From: Vibrio intestinalis
GTDB taxonomy: Bacteria; Pseudomonadota; Gammaproteobacteria; Enterobacterales; Vibrionaceae
DNA: 64,000 bases
NCBI RefSeq assembly: GCF_025195085.2
Contig: NZ_JANAVY020000008.1
Span: 62,001 to 126,000, forward strand
Reading direction: 5' to 3'
The translations under genes were made by a program, and so were the position numbers. Shown in pieces: positions 54,204 to 63,639 of this stretch (positions within the stretch are counted from its first letter, which is position 1; each line of letters starts with the position of its first letter). The notes under the pieces are model-generated. The model was not told the origin of the DNA. It did not search any database and saw nothing but the letters and a program-made list of their open reading frames with translations.

Positions 54204-55787
54204 TTAAGAATCGACGCCTAGTGCTTCTTTAATACCTGAGGCAATGGTGATGACGTTCGCGCCGTAGATAACTTGAATACCTTTTGGCATACGCACCACA
54301 CCGATAGCGCTCAGCTCTTTTTTCCACACATCGTCACTTGCTGCGAGATTTTCGTCATGCAGTGACACACGTAGACGCGTTGCACAGTTAGAGACGTTTT
54401 CAATGTTCTCTGCACCGCCCAGAGCCTTGATGATCTCTACAGGTAAGCCTGCTGTGTTTTGCTGTTGTTTTTTCTTGAAGTCTTCTTTTGAGTACAGTGC
54501 GATATCGCCTTCTTCCTCTTCACGACCCGGAGTTTTAGAGTCGAACTTCAAGATGAAGTATTTGAAGGTGTAGAAGTAAACCACGAAGTACAGTGGAACA
54601 ATCCATAGTAGTGCCCATGCATGTACCTTCTCAGGTTGCAGTAGGTTTGGCACCATGAACAGTAACTGGTTACCGTGGATTGATACGCCAAACATCTCTG
54701 TAATTACGTAAGCTAGGCCGTTTAGTGGCACGTGCACAGCAAAGAACAGGAATGGTTGAACAAATAAGAATGTGTATTCTAGTGGCTCAGTGATACCGAT
54801 AACCGCTGCAGTGAACACTGCTGGTACCATGATTGCCGCGACTTTCTTACGGTTTTCAGTTTTAGCCGTTACGTACATCGCGTAAGCCGCACCTGTTAGA
54901 CCACCAATTTGAATTGGAATACGGCCGCTGGTGAAGTTGTGAGTGATGTAGCCTGTTGCGTCTGGCGAGCTCATTTGACCGTTCATGATGTTACGAACAC
55001 CTTCGTAAATCACACCGTCGATTTCCATTACGCCACCCACACGAGTGTACTCGATTGGGAATGCGATTAGGTGGTGAAGACCAAATGGCAATAGGCCTTT
55101 ATCAAACACACCAAATAGGAATGAACCAAAGATGCCAGAGCTGGTGATTAGTGTTGTGATAGATTGTAAACCGCCTGCAATTGGTGGCCATGCGTAGTAT
55201 GCGATCAAGCTGATTGGCATAATCGCCATGTAAGCAAAAATCACGACCGCGCGAGGGCCAGAGAAGAAGCTTAGCATTGAAGGCATTTCATATTTGTAGA
55301 AACGGTTGTGTAGCGCAGCCGTGATACAACCAACGATGATACCGCTGAAGATACCCATGTTGTATGAGAACACGCCTAGGTTTTCACCCCATAGAGAGTT
55401 GAAGTTTTGCGCTGCTACTTTTTCGTAACCCATGTTGTTTACTAGGTAATCAACACTAATGGTGTCTGGTGTCCAACCGTTGAAGGCTGCAATCGAGCCA
55501 ATCGCCACGTTGAAACACATAAACATAGTGAAACCAGTGAAGGCTGCCCAGCCTTTTTCTGCTTTCGACAGAGCGAATGCCAAACCAATGGCAAAGAATG
55601 GGGGTAGGTTACGCATAACCATCAAACCAAGATCTAACATTAGTTTGAAGAATGCATAGATTACAGAGTCTTGCGATAACATCTGGTTAACCACGCCTGC
55701 ACCTACACCAATGTAGATACCAGCGATGACTAGTACGATGATGGATACCATCATACCACCGGCAAGTGCTTGAACCTTATCTCTCAT
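54204..55787 (-). CDS. PTS sugar transporter EIICB, glucose/maltose family
   Basis: A 527-residue protein. The EIIC membrane domain (about 1-420) has LPPFFAIGLAFALSKAEKGWAAF, FDKGLLPFGLHHL, GRIPIQIGGLTGAAYAMY and ITEPLEYTFLFVQPFLF, the substrate and gate motifs of the glucose superfamily. The EIIB domain follows a charged linker and holds the phosphorylated Cys468 in NVSNCATRLRV. No EIIA is fused or adjacent, so a general EIIA-Glc would be needed. It phosphorylates its sugar during uptake. The start is directly after the peptidase gene, with a 3-base gap. Confidence 0.9.
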   Translation of the reverse strand: MRDKVQALAGGMMVSIIVLVIAGIYIGVGAGVVNQMLSQDSVIYAFFKLMLDLGLMVMRNLPPFFAIGLAFALSKAEKGWAAFTGFTMFMCFNVAIGSIAAFNGWTPDTISVDYLVNNMGYEKVAAQNFNSLWGENLGVFSYNMGIFSGIIVGCITAALHNRFYKYEMPSMLSFFSGPRAVVIFAYMAIMPISLIAYYAWPPIAGGLQSITTLITSSGIFGSFLFGVFDKGLLPFGLHHLIAFPIEYTRVGGVMEIDGVIYEGVRNIMNGQMSSPDATGYITHNFTSGRIPIQIGGLTGAAYAMYVTAKTENRKKVAAIMVPAVFTAAVIGITEPLEYTFLFVQPFLFFAVHVPLNGLAYVITEMFGVSIHGNQLLFMVPNLLQPEKVHAWALLWIVPLYFVVYFYTFKYFILKFDSKTPGREEEEGDIALYSKEDFKKKQQQNTAGLPVEIIKALGGAENIENVSNCATRLRVSLHDENLAASDDVWKKELSAIGVVRMPKGIQVIYGANVITIASGIKEALGVDS

Positions 55788-55790
55788 AAT

Positions 55791-57197
55791 TTACTCCTGA
55801 AATGATATGAGAACTTTCACGTATATCGTTATTGCTTTTATCAACGACTCAAGGCTGAGCTGTTCATTCGGCTCATGCACAAAAGTCACTTCTCCAGGGA
55901 AAGTTGGTCCAAATGCCACCCCATGCTCTAACGCACGCGCATACGAGGCCGCGCCTTTGCTAAAGCATTCTGCGTCCATTCCTGTAACGTCGGAATAAGC
56001 TTTCCCCATCGTCTGGATAAGGGCACTTTCGGGTGAGAGGTAAGATAAGGGTAAGTACTGCTGCTCGATAAAGTTCACTCCAGCTTGTTGGGATAAAGCG
56101 CGGAGTTGGGAACGAACTTGTTCGATCGTCAGGCCTTTAGGAAACCGAAAATCAAAATCCAAGTTGTAGCCATGAGAATCCAAATTGATGGCTGAAACGC
56201 AACTGGTGGTTGGCCCCATTTCATCATCTTGGTGGTTAAGCTCTAACTTGTGGCCATCGTGGCTATTTGCAAAGTGGGAGTTAAGCAAATTGACCAAATG
56301 TGCCGAGTTAGCATCTAACCCATCTACATGGCGCATAATGTCGATAAACTTGTCCATACAATTATCAACTTTATGCGGATTGCGGGATTTCTCCCACGGC
56401 GTTGAAAACTCAACGCGATGATATGACTGACAATCAATCACATCAGCAAAAGCAGCAAATTTCTGCGCTACTTTTGCAGCTTCAGAGCCCGCCAGTTCTG
56501 CGCTTAAGTGATGGCAAGTCGAGGTACGATCTCGCTCACTTTCCAGCTTAATGATCTGGCAAGTTCCTTTGGTGCTAGTTTGAGCAAACGCTCTCTCTAG
56601 CGATGCATACAGAATGCCTTTTTCACCATTGACGATTGGGAAGTCGCCGTCAGGTGAAAAGCCAAAATCTGGCTGCGGGTTGTGTTTAAAGTAATGCTCT
56701 ACACATTCCCAAGTTGTCTCTTCTGCGCCACCAATGATCACGCGGATCTTTTTGGTTAACGGCACATCCATTTGTTTAAACAACTTGAGGATGTACAAGC
56801 TGGCCATTAATGGCCCTTTGTTGTCTGTCACACCACGGCCAAACAGCAAATTACCTTCACGAGTCATTTGGTAAGGCGGTGTACGCCACTGTGCTTCATC
56901 CCCTGCTGACACCACGTCTACGTGATGCAGCAGAGCAATTTCTTGATCACCTTGGCCAACACTAATATCTAATGCGTAGCCTTGGTGATCGCGCACTTCT
57001 AACCCATTTTTTTGAGCAAACTCAATCAAATAATCAAACGCTCTACGAATCGGCTGACCAAATGGCGCAAGCTCAGTTCGGCTTGCCAAATCGCGTACTG
57101 ATGGAATCGCAATCAGACCCGATAAGTCATTGAGCATCTCATCAATATGAGGCTCAAGATACTTTATAAATTGGTCTGAAAACTTGCTGTCCATCAT
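55791..57197 (-). CDS. M20 metallopeptidase, Sapep-type
   Basis: A 468-residue M20 enzyme. Metal-binding motifs are visible: the His in LLHHVDVVSAG, the bridging Asp in GRGVTDNKGPLMASLY, the catalytic Glu pair in GGAEETTWECVEHY, GFSPDGDFPIVNGEKG, and the late His in FVHEPNEQLSLESL. Length and pattern fit the Sapep/PepV group of Mn- or Zn-dependent dipeptidases. Its place between rpiA and the PTS gene is unusual. Peptidases next to PTS genes are known in the E. coli frv and sgc loci (FrvX, SgcX, both M42 type), so it may act on a sugar conjugate (inference). GAGGAAA precedes the start. Confidence 0.85.
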   Translation of the reverse strand: MMDSKFSDQFIKYLEPHIDEMLNDLSGLIAIPSVRDLASRTELAPFGQPIRRAFDYLIEFAQKNGLEVRDHQGYALDISVGQGDQEIALLHHVDVVSAGDEAQWRTPPYQMTREGNLLFGRGVTDNKGPLMASLYILKLFKQMDVPLTKKIRVIIGGAEETTWECVEHYFKHNPQPDFGFSPDGDFPIVNGEKGILYASLERAFAQTSTKGTCQIIKLESERDRTSTCHHLSAELAGSEAAKVAQKFAAFADVIDCQSYHRVEFSTPWEKSRNPHKVDNCMDKFIDIMRHVDGLDANSAHLVNLLNSHFANSHDGHKLELNHQDDEMGPTTSCVSAINLDSHGYNLDFDFRFPKGLTIEQVRSQLRALSQQAGVNFIEQQYLPLSYLSPESALIQTMGKAYSDVTGMDAECFSKGAASYARALEHGVAFGPTFPGEVTFVHEPNEQLSLESLIKAITIYVKVLISFQE

Positions 57198-57256
57198 GTT
57201 TATTTCCTCAAATCCTCGTCAAAAATAGGGTTATTGATAAAGTTGTAATCAAGGTC

Positions 57257-57952
57257 TCATTTTGCCGCTATCCAACGCACACCAAGTGAGTTAGAAAACG
57301 CCATAAAGTTCGCTTTTCGACGAGAAAAAATGCCATTCTCGACCACACCAGGAATGCTGTTTAGCGCTGATTCCAACTGGGATGAATGAGTTATATCCAA
57401 CCCAGAAACATCAAGAATAATATTGCCATTATCGGTAACACAATTCGCGCGTTGAACAGGCTCTCCACCGAGTGCTTTTAACGCCAAAATCGCTGGCATT
57501 TTCGCAGCGGGTAGCACTTCTATCGGCAATGGGAATTTACCGAGTGCTTCCACCAAGCGACCTTCGTCAGAAATGGTGATAAAACAGCTCGCCATGGTGG
57601 CGATCACCTTCTCTCTCGCTAGTGCTGCGCCGCCACCTTTGATAGTAGTGCCATCACTTAAGCCTTCATCAATGCCATCTACGTAAAAATCCACATGCTC
57701 ACACTGCGCTAATGGCAGCTCTTTGAGCCCTGCTGATTGAATGGCGTTAGATGAACGATCCGAGCTTGATACGCAGTAAGCGAACGGCAATTGGCTCTCT
57801 GCGAGCAATTGAACGAACACTTCCGCTGTTGCGCCTGTGCCGATACCAATAACAGTGTCAGCATGGATGTGTTGCTTAATGTGGTTTAAGGCAGCCTTTG
57901 CTGCCTTAGTTCTTAAGCATTCATCCACTTGGTTAGTGATGAATGATTCCAT
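57257..57952 (-). CDS. rpiA: Ribose-5-phosphate isomerase A (operon-specific copy)
   Basis: A 231-residue enzyme interconverting ribose-5-phosphate and ribulose-5-phosphate. Motifs are VIGIGTGATAEVFVQLL (phosphate loop), DFYVDGIDE and IKGGGAALAREKVIA (catalytic Lys/Glu region), and EVLPAAKMPAILALKALGGEP. It starts with an ATG overlapping the transketolase stop (TAATG). Housekeeping copies of rpiA usually stand elsewhere, so this looks like a dedicated catabolic paralogue. Confidence 0.9.
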   Translation of the reverse strand: MESFITNQVDECLRTKAAKAALNHIKQHIHADTVIGIGTGATAEVFVQLLAESQLPFAYCVSSSDRSSNAIQSAGLKELPLAQCEHVDFYVDGIDEGLSDGTTIKGGGAALAREKVIATMASCFITISDEGRLVEALGKFPLPIEVLPAAKMPAILALKALGGEPVQRANCVTDNGNIILDVSGLDITHSSQLESALNSIPGVVENGIFSRRKANFMAFSNSLGVRWIAAK

Positions 57953-59949
57953 TACGCGCGCTCCATCAATCGCTGCGCTGTTTCTACAACGTTCGCAACG
58001 GTAAAGCCGAACATCTCAAACAGTTGCTCTGCTGGCGCTGACTCACCAAAGCTCGTCATACCAATGATCTCACCTTGCAAGCCTGCGTACTTGAACCAGT
58101 AATCTTTGATACCTGCTTCAATCGCAATACGCTTAGTCACATTGCTTGGTAGCACTTGTTGTTGGTATTCCGCACTTTGCTTATCAAATACGTCAGTTGC
58201 TGGCATAGAAACCACGCGAACTCGTGCGCCTGTTAACTGCGCTTTCGCTTCCATCGCTAGGGCCACTTCTGAACCGGTAGCGATAAGAATCAGCTCTGGC
58301 TCACCCTCACAATCAGATAGGATATAACCACCCTTCGCGACGTTTGCCAGCATGGCTTCATCACGTTCAAACTGAACAAGGTTCTGGCGAGAGAAGATTA
58401 GCGATGTTGGGCCATCTTTGCGCTCAACCGCGGCTTTCCACGCAACCGCTGTTTCAACTTGGTCACATGGGCGCCATGTGCTCATGTTTGGTGTTAAACG
58501 CAGTGACGCGATTTGCTCTACTGGTTGGTGCGTTGGGCCATCTTCACCTAGACCAATCGAGTCATGGGTGTAAACGAAGATACTGCGCTGCTTCATCAGT
58601 GCCGCCATACGTAGCGCGTTACGTGCGTATTCCATAAACATCAGGAACGTGCCGCCGTAAGGGATAAAGCCACCATGCAGTGCGATGCCGTTCATCATTG
58701 CTGACATTGCAAACTCACGCACGCCATAGCTTAGGTAGTTACCCGATGCGTCTTGCGCGGTGATCGCTTTAGAGCCAGACCAGTTAGTTAAGTTTGACGG
58801 CGTTAAGTCTGCCGAACCACCTAAGAACTCAGGTAAGTGCGAACCAAACGCTTCAATCGCATTTTGTGATGCTTTGCGAGTCGCAATCGTTGCTGGGTTA
58901 GCTTGCAAAGTCTCAATGACATCTTGACTGATTTGCGCCCAGTTCTCTGGCAACTCACCGTTTACGCGGCGGTTAAACTCAGCTGCTAGCTCAGGGTATT
59001 CTGCTTGGTATGCAGCAAAACGGTTCGCCCATTGTGCTTCCGCATCTTTACCGGCTTGTTTGGCATCCCACTCTTGGTAGATTTCATGTGGAATTTCAAA
59101 CGGTGCGTAATCCCAACCTAGGTTTAGTCGCACTAATGCCACTTCATCTTCACCTAGCGGCGCGCCGTGACAATCGTGGCTTGCTGATTTGTTTGGTGAG
59201 CCAAAACCAATGATAGTTTTGCAACAAATCAGCGTTGGTTTGCCGGTTTCTGCTTGCGCGTCTAGAATCGCTTGGCGAATCGCTTCTGCATTGTGGCCAT
59301 CAACATCAGAGATTACGTGCCAACCGTAAGCTTCAAAACGTTTTGGTGTATCGTCTGAGAACCACCCTTCCACATGGCCATCAATTGAGATGCCGTTGTC
59401 ATCCCAAAACGCAATAAGCTTGCCTAGGCCAAGTGTGCCTGCCAGTGAACACGCTTCATGAGAAATACCTTCCATCATGCAGCCGTCACCCATGAACACG
59501 TAAGTGTGGTGGTCAACAACGTCATGGCCCGGGCGGTTAAACTGCTCAGCCAATACTTTCTCAGCCAATGCCATACCCACGCCGTTGGTGATGCCTTGGC
59601 CTAGTGGGCCAGTCGTCGTTTCTACACCCGGCGCATAGCCATACTCTGGGTGGCCTGCTGTTTTCGCATGAAGCTGGCGGAAAGATTGGATATCTTCCAT
59701 CGTCAGATCGTAGCCAGAAAGGTGCAGCAAGCTGTAAATCAGCATTGAACCGTGACCATTAGAAAGAATGAAACGGTCACGATCAGGCCAATTTGGGTTA
59801 GTTGGGTTGTGCTTTAGAAAATCACGCCAAAGCACTTCAGCAATATCCGCCATACCCATAGGTGCGCCCGGGTGGCCAGAGCCCGCCTTTTGCACCGCAT
59901 CCATACTCAGTACGCGAATCGTATCTGCAAGTTTATTACGAGAAATCAT
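57952..59949 (-). CDS. tkt: Transketolase
   Basis: A 665-residue thiamine diphosphate enzyme transferring two-carbon units between sugar phosphates. Visible: [33 protein letters not shown], the ThDP motif [14 protein letters not shown] to [12 protein letters not shown], the active-site [24 protein letters not shown], and [20 protein letters not shown] 59949 is chosen because AAGGAG lies eight bases before; the frame also opens at TTG 59955. Twelve bases separate it from talB. With transaldolase and RpiA it forms the full rearrangement set for pentose phosphates. Confidence 0.94.
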   Translation of the reverse strand: MISRNKLADTIRVLSMDAVQKAGSGHPGAPMGMADIAEVLWRDFLKHNPTNPNWPDRDRFILSNGHGSMLIYSLLHLSGYDLTMEDIQSFRQLHAKTAGHPEYGYAPGVETTTGPLGQGITNGVGMALAEKVLAEQFNRPGHDVVDHHTYVFMGDGCMMEGISHEACSLAGTLGLGKLIAFWDDNGISIDGHVEGWFSDDTPKRFEAYGWHVISDVDGHNAEAIRQAILDAQAETGKPTLICCKTIIGFGSPNKSASHDCHGAPLGEDEVALVRLNLGWDYAPFEIPHEIYQEWDAKQAGKDAEAQWANRFAAYQAEYPELAAEFNRRVNGELPENWAQISQDVIETLQANPATIATRKASQNAIEAFGSHLPEFLGGSADLTPSNLTNWSGSKAITAQDASGNYLSYGVREFAMSAMMNGIALHGGFIPYGGTFLMFMEYARNALRMAALMKQRSIFVYTHDSIGLGEDGPTHQPVEQIASLRLTPNMSTWRPCDQVETAVAWKAAVERKDGPTSLIFSRQNLVQFERDEAMLANVAKGGYILSDCEGEPELILIATGSEVALAMEAKAQLTGARVRVVSMPATDVFDKQSAEYQQQVLPSNVTKRIAIEAGIKDYWFKYAGLQGEIIGMTSFGESAPAEQLFEMFGFTVANVVETAQRLMERA

Positions 59950-59961
59950 TGCCAATACTCC

Positions 59962-60915
59962 TTACAGACGCGCTTCAATCATGGTTTCTAACTTGCCTTG
60001 GTCTACAGCAAAGTTACGAATACCTTCAGACAGTTTTTCTGTCGCCATTGGGTCTTGGTTCATCTCCCAACGGAACTCAGCTTCTGTCATTGCGGTTGGT
60101 GCTGGCTGCACGTTTGCACGTTCTGCGTGAAGAGTCGGTTCAACTTCGCCTTCTTGCGCAGCCAATTGATCAAGGATTGCTGTGCCGATGGTTAAGCGGT
60201 CACAACCAGCAAGTGCAAGCACCTCTTCCGCATTACGGAAGCTCGCGCCCATCACGACTGTGTTGTAGCCATGATCTTTGTAGTAGTTGTAGATATTTGA
60301 AACCGAAACCACGCCCGGATCTTCATGCGGAAGGTACTCTTTCTTATCGGTATTGTTTTTGTACCAATCCAGAATACGGCCTACAAATGGTGAGATTAGG
60401 AACACGCCTGCTTCTGCACACGCTTTTGCTTGAGCGAAGTTAAATAGCAGAGTTAGGTTACAGTTGATGCCTTCTTGCTCTAGCACTTGCGCTGCGCGAA
60501 TGCCTTCCCATGTTGAAGCCAGTTTGATCAAAATACGTTCTTTCTCAACGCCCGCTTCTTGGTACATAGCGATCAGTTTACGTGCTTTGACTAGGCTCGA
60601 TTCTTTATCAAACGATAGGCGAGCATCCACTTCGGTTGAGATACGACCCGGAACGGTTTTTAAGATTTCTACGCCGATGTTTACCGCAAGCTTGTCACTC
60701 GCATCCACGATTTGTTGCGCTTTATCTGCGCTCTGTTTTTTTGCCCATTCGATAGCATCAACAATCAGGTGATCGTATTGAGGCATCTCAGCCGCTTTTA
60801 AGACCAATGAAGGGTTGGTGGTTGCATCTTGTGGTTGGAATGCAGCAATCGCGTCAATGTCGCCTGTATCAGCAACGACTGTGGTGTATTTTTTCAATTG
60901 TTCTAATTTGTTCAT
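59962..60915 (-). CDS. tal: Transaldolase
   Basis: A 317-residue enzyme moving a three-carbon unit between sugar phosphates. The Schiff-base Lys is in [14 protein letters not shown] (about residue 132). Further family motifs are [56 protein letters not shown] and [23 protein letters not shown]. Length equals TalB. It overlaps the upstream HAD gene by 4 bases (ATGA), indicating coupled translation. Confidence 0.94.
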   Translation of the reverse strand: MNKLEQLKKYTTVVADTGDIDAIAAFQPQDATTNPSLVLKAAEMPQYDHLIVDAIEWAKKQSADKAQQIVDASDKLAVNIGVEILKTVPGRISTEVDARLSFDKESSLVKARKLIAMYQEAGVEKERILIKLASTWEGIRAAQVLEQEGINCNLTLLFNFAQAKACAEAGVFLISPFVGRILDWYKNNTDKKEYLPHEDPGVVSVSNIYNYYKDHGYNTVVMGASFRNAEEVLALAGCDRLTIGTAILDQLAAQEGEVEPTLHAERANVQPAPTAMTEAEFRWEMNQDPMATEKLSEGIRNFAVDQGKLETMIEARL

Positions 60916-61655
60916 TGTTCTATCTCGATAAGTTGAATTATCAATTGCGCTAGCGATATCTGGCTCATAGACGACAACGCAATAGTGGCGTGTGAAACAT
61001 CTAGGTGTTGAGTCAGTAGGTTGGTTACCGCAACCGTTGGAATACCTGCCGATCGAGCCGCTGTGATCCCCGGAGGTGAGTCTTCAAAGGCAATGGCTTG
61101 ATGGGCAGAAACTCCCAATTTTTTTAGGCTGGTTAAGTAGACATCTGGCTGAGGTTTACGACGCTCAATGGCAATTTCTTCTGCGCCGGTATAACTCTCA
61201 AAGTAATGTTCTAACTTGAGGCGTTTTAGAATCGGCATGTAATGCTCATATTCAGAACTGGTGGCTAACGCCAGCTTAAGCTGCGCATTTTTCGCCGCTT
61301 CTAAATAATCACGGACACCGTCTCTTTCGCTTTGTTGTTCAATAAATTGGTAGGCAAGGTCTAGAACACGTTGGCGAATTTCATCATCTGAAATTTGCTC
61401 GCCAGAATGGGTTCTAAATAAATTGAAAAGGGCGGTTGCTGGCGCTGAGCTCCCAACTAGGCCAGCAACCTGGAGTGGCGAAACGTTCACACCGTATGGT
61501 TTCATCAAAGCTTCCCAGGCTTTGAACATACAGGTTTCTGTATCGACTAGTAGACCATCGAAATCGAAAATTAACGCTTTGATCTGGCCGCAGTGGATGT
61601 CCTCTCTGTCCGCATTCGCTGCTGCTTGATCAAGCTTGTTAATGCCGTTTTCCAT
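60912..61655 (-). CDS. HAD-superfamily phosphatase, beta-phosphoglucomutase-like
   Basis: A 247-residue class IA HAD enzyme. Motif [12 protein letters not shown] has nucleophile Asp and acid Asp; motif II is ATSSEYEHY; motif III Lys is in [10 protein letters not shown]; motif IV is [16 protein letters not shown] helical cap lies at about 40-100. It would dephosphorylate or isomerise a small sugar phosphate; the operon suggests a pentose or hexose phosphate. GGAG precedes the start. It ends overlapping transaldolase. Confidence 0.86.
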   Translation of the reverse strand: MENGINKLDQAAANADREDIHCGQIKALIFDFDGLLVDTETCMFKAWEALMKPYGVNVSPLQVAGLVGSSAPATALFNLFRTHSGEQISDDEIRQRVLDLAYQFIEQQSERDGVRDYLEAAKNAQLKLALATSSEYEHYMPILKRLKLEHYFESYTGAEEIAIERRKPQPDVYLTSLKKLGVSAHQAIAFEDSPPGITAARSAGIPTVAVTNLLTQHLDVSHATIALSSMSQISLAQLIIQLIEIEQ

Positions 61656-61678
61656 GTTCTTATCTCCGTTACATTCTG

Positions 61679-62836
61679 CTAAGCCAAACTAGCGCGCAGA
61701 ATGGTTTTCATTTCTTCACCAGATGTCAGTGGTAAGTTGAAGCAAAACGCTGGCTCAAGAGCTGTTACGTCTTCTTCTGTTACCCCTACTTGGCTTAAGT
61801 TATGTTCCAAACCGATTTGTTGTAGAAACGTCACCAAGTGCTGCGCCAATGATTGTGCTTTCTCTTCAGTGCTTCCCACGGCACCAAACAGTTCAGCCAC
61901 TTTGGCATAGCGCTCTGGCTGTTTACGCCATTGCAGTTGGACATAAGCTGGGTAGACGACGGCCAACGTTAAGCCGTGAGGCAAGTTGGTTTTGCGGCTA
62001 CCTAGAATCTCTCCCAGTGGATGCGGAGCACCTGCACCACCATTGGCCAATGAGATACCCGCTAGAGTATCGGCGCTGGCTAAGCGGCAGCGGCCTTCAA
62101 GGTCTGAGCCGTCTTTCACTACATTTGCTAGGTTCTCAACCACCAGCTTCATTGCTTCTAGCGCTAGGCTGTCAACAAGCGGTGATGGCTTAGTACCTGT
62201 GTATGATTCAAATGCGTGTGAGAAGGCGTCAAAACCTGTCATCGCTGTCATGCGCGGTGGCAGAGTGAGCATCAATTCTGGGTCAATAATCGCTTCACGC
62301 GGGTAGAAATCTGGGTGGAATAGCGTCAGTTTCGAGTGGCTTTCCAAATCCGTGATTACCGCTGCGTGAGTCACTTGTGAACCCGTACCAGACGTGGTTG
62401 GAATCGCAAGCAATGGCACAGGTGTCGCTGGCAGTGCTTTAATATCACCAAACGGTGAATCGTAATCAGCAAACCATTGTGACCACTGGATCTTTTCCAC
62501 CTTCATCGCGGCTGCAATGATTTTTGCCGTATCAATGGATGAGCCACCACCGATGGCCAATACCACATCACAACCTGCTGCAACACCCACTTGACGACCT
62601 AATTCCACTACTGTGGTTGGTGGGTTTGGTACCACACCATCAAAATGGGTCACTTCAATATTGTGTTCAGCAAGCAAAGCAAAAATACGATCGTAAGCTG
62701 GTTTTACGGCTTCAAAGATTGGCTCTGAAACCACCAAGCAGCGCTGACCATATTGCGCCACCATTTGACCAATTTGGCTCACATTGCCCGGGCCAAAGCT
62801 CAGCTTAGTCGGTTGATAGTGATTAAAATGTGTCAT
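61679..62836 (-). CDS. Iron-containing alcohol dehydrogenase
   Basis: A 385-residue group III NAD(P)-dependent dehydrogenase. Motifs: GGGSSIDTAK (nucleotide site), TTSGTGSQVTHAAVI, and metal ligands in GFDAFSHAFESY, GAPHPLGEILG and LPHGLTLAVVYP. The family oxidises or reduces simple alcohols and aldehydes, glycerol or propanediol, or sugar-derived polyols. In an operon leading to pentose phosphates, a polyol or sugar-aldehyde step is a sensible guess. ATG 62836 has AAGGA six bases before it; the frame opens at 62869. Confidence 0.88.
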   Translation of the reverse strand: MTHFNHYQPTKLSFGPGNVSQIGQMVAQYGQRCLVVSEPIFEAVKPAYDRIFALLAEHNIEVTHFDGVVPNPPTTVVELGRQVGVAAGCDVVLAIGGGSSIDTAKIIAAAMKVEKIQWSQWFADYDSPFGDIKALPATPVPLLAIPTTSGTGSQVTHAAVITDLESHSKLTLFHPDFYPREAIIDPELMLTLPPRMTAMTGFDAFSHAFESYTGTKPSPLVDSLALEAMKLVVENLANVVKDGSDLEGRCRLASADTLAGISLANGGAGAPHPLGEILGSRKTNLPHGLTLAVVYPAYVQLQWRKQPERYAKVAELFGAVGSTEEKAQSLAQHLVTFLQQIGLEHNLSQVGVTEEDVTALEPAFCFNLPLTSGEEMKTILRASLA

Positions 62837-62919
62837 GGTTAATCCTTGGTTGGTGTCGAGCCGGAGCATTTCGAGGGTGAATCAGCCCGACACCTTTATC
62901 TGTTTAGTGACTGTGTCTA

Positions 62920-63630
62920 TTAAGCGATTTCAGCAGCAACCGCTTCTTCTGCTTTGTCTAGCGCTTCGCGGAAATCATGTACGCCCGCTGTGATGCCATC
63001 TTTGTGGCCGAAGATGTTGGTTGAAGCCACCATGACATCGATGTCTTCTTTTAGTAACGCTTCTAGGTTGTGGTTACGGATACCGCCATCCACACATAGC
63101 TCACAGTTAGGGTTGCGTTCGTTAATTAGCTGACGCGCTTCGCGGATCATTTCGATTGCAGATTCACGCCATAACCATTCATCGTTGTTCACGCCGTGGA
63201 TTACGATGTGTAGGCGGTCTAGGTAGTAAATCGCTTCTTTAACGAAAGAAACCGGAGTGAAACAGCCAACTGTTAGACCAAACTTCATGTTGTAGTCGCG
63301 GCAATACTTCATCATGTAAGCCAGAGGTGCGCCCAAGAAGTTTTCAGCTGGAAGAATCAGCATGTCTGCACCCGCTTTCGCGATTTTCTCTACGAATAGA
63401 CGGTCACAATCTTTGAAGTAAGCGTGTACTTCGATTGGTTTATCAGTGTATTGGCGAATACCTTCAACGATTTGGTGGCCACCCATTAGCTGCATGTTTT
63501 TCAGATCGTGCATATCTGCTGCATCACAGTGGATGTAGTCTGCGCCTGCATCAGACACTTCTTTAACGATGTCAGCGATGTGGCCGTAATCTACGTGTGC
63601 AAGACCTGCTGCGATTTTTACTTTTTTCAT
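62920..63630 (-). CDS. Ribulose-phosphate 3-epimerase-like protein (divergent)
   Basis: A 236-residue TIM-barrel protein. The metal-ligand positions of Rpe are kept: YIHCDAADMHD (His and Asp), IEVHAYF (His) and CVDGGIR (Asp). Elsewhere it differs from housekeeping Rpe: it lacks the N-terminal SILSADFA-type strand and the DGHFVPN loop is DMHDLKNM. This suggests a different substrate, perhaps a hexulose or pentulose phosphate, as in the AlsE/SgcE-type branches. AAGGAAA precedes ATG 63630. It is followed at 84 bases by the dehydrogenase gene. Confidence 0.8.
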   Translation of the reverse strand: MKKVKIAAGLAHVDYGHIADIVKEVSDAGADYIHCDAADMHDLKNMQLMGGHQIVEGIRQYTDKPIEVHAYFKDCDRLFVEKIAKAGADMLILPAENFLGAPLAYMMKYCRDYNMKFGLTVGCFTPVSFVKEAIYYLDRLHIVIHGVNNDEWLWRESAIEMIREARQLINERNPNCELCVDGGIRNHNLEALLKEDIDVMVASTNIFGHKDGITAGVHDFREALDKAEEAVAAEIA

Positions 63631-63639
63631 GGTGTTTCC

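Noticed and set aside
59862..60443. 193-codon plus-strand frame opposite transaldolase and transketolase
   Set aside because: It crosses two confirmed genes on the other strand and shows no protein-like motifs.
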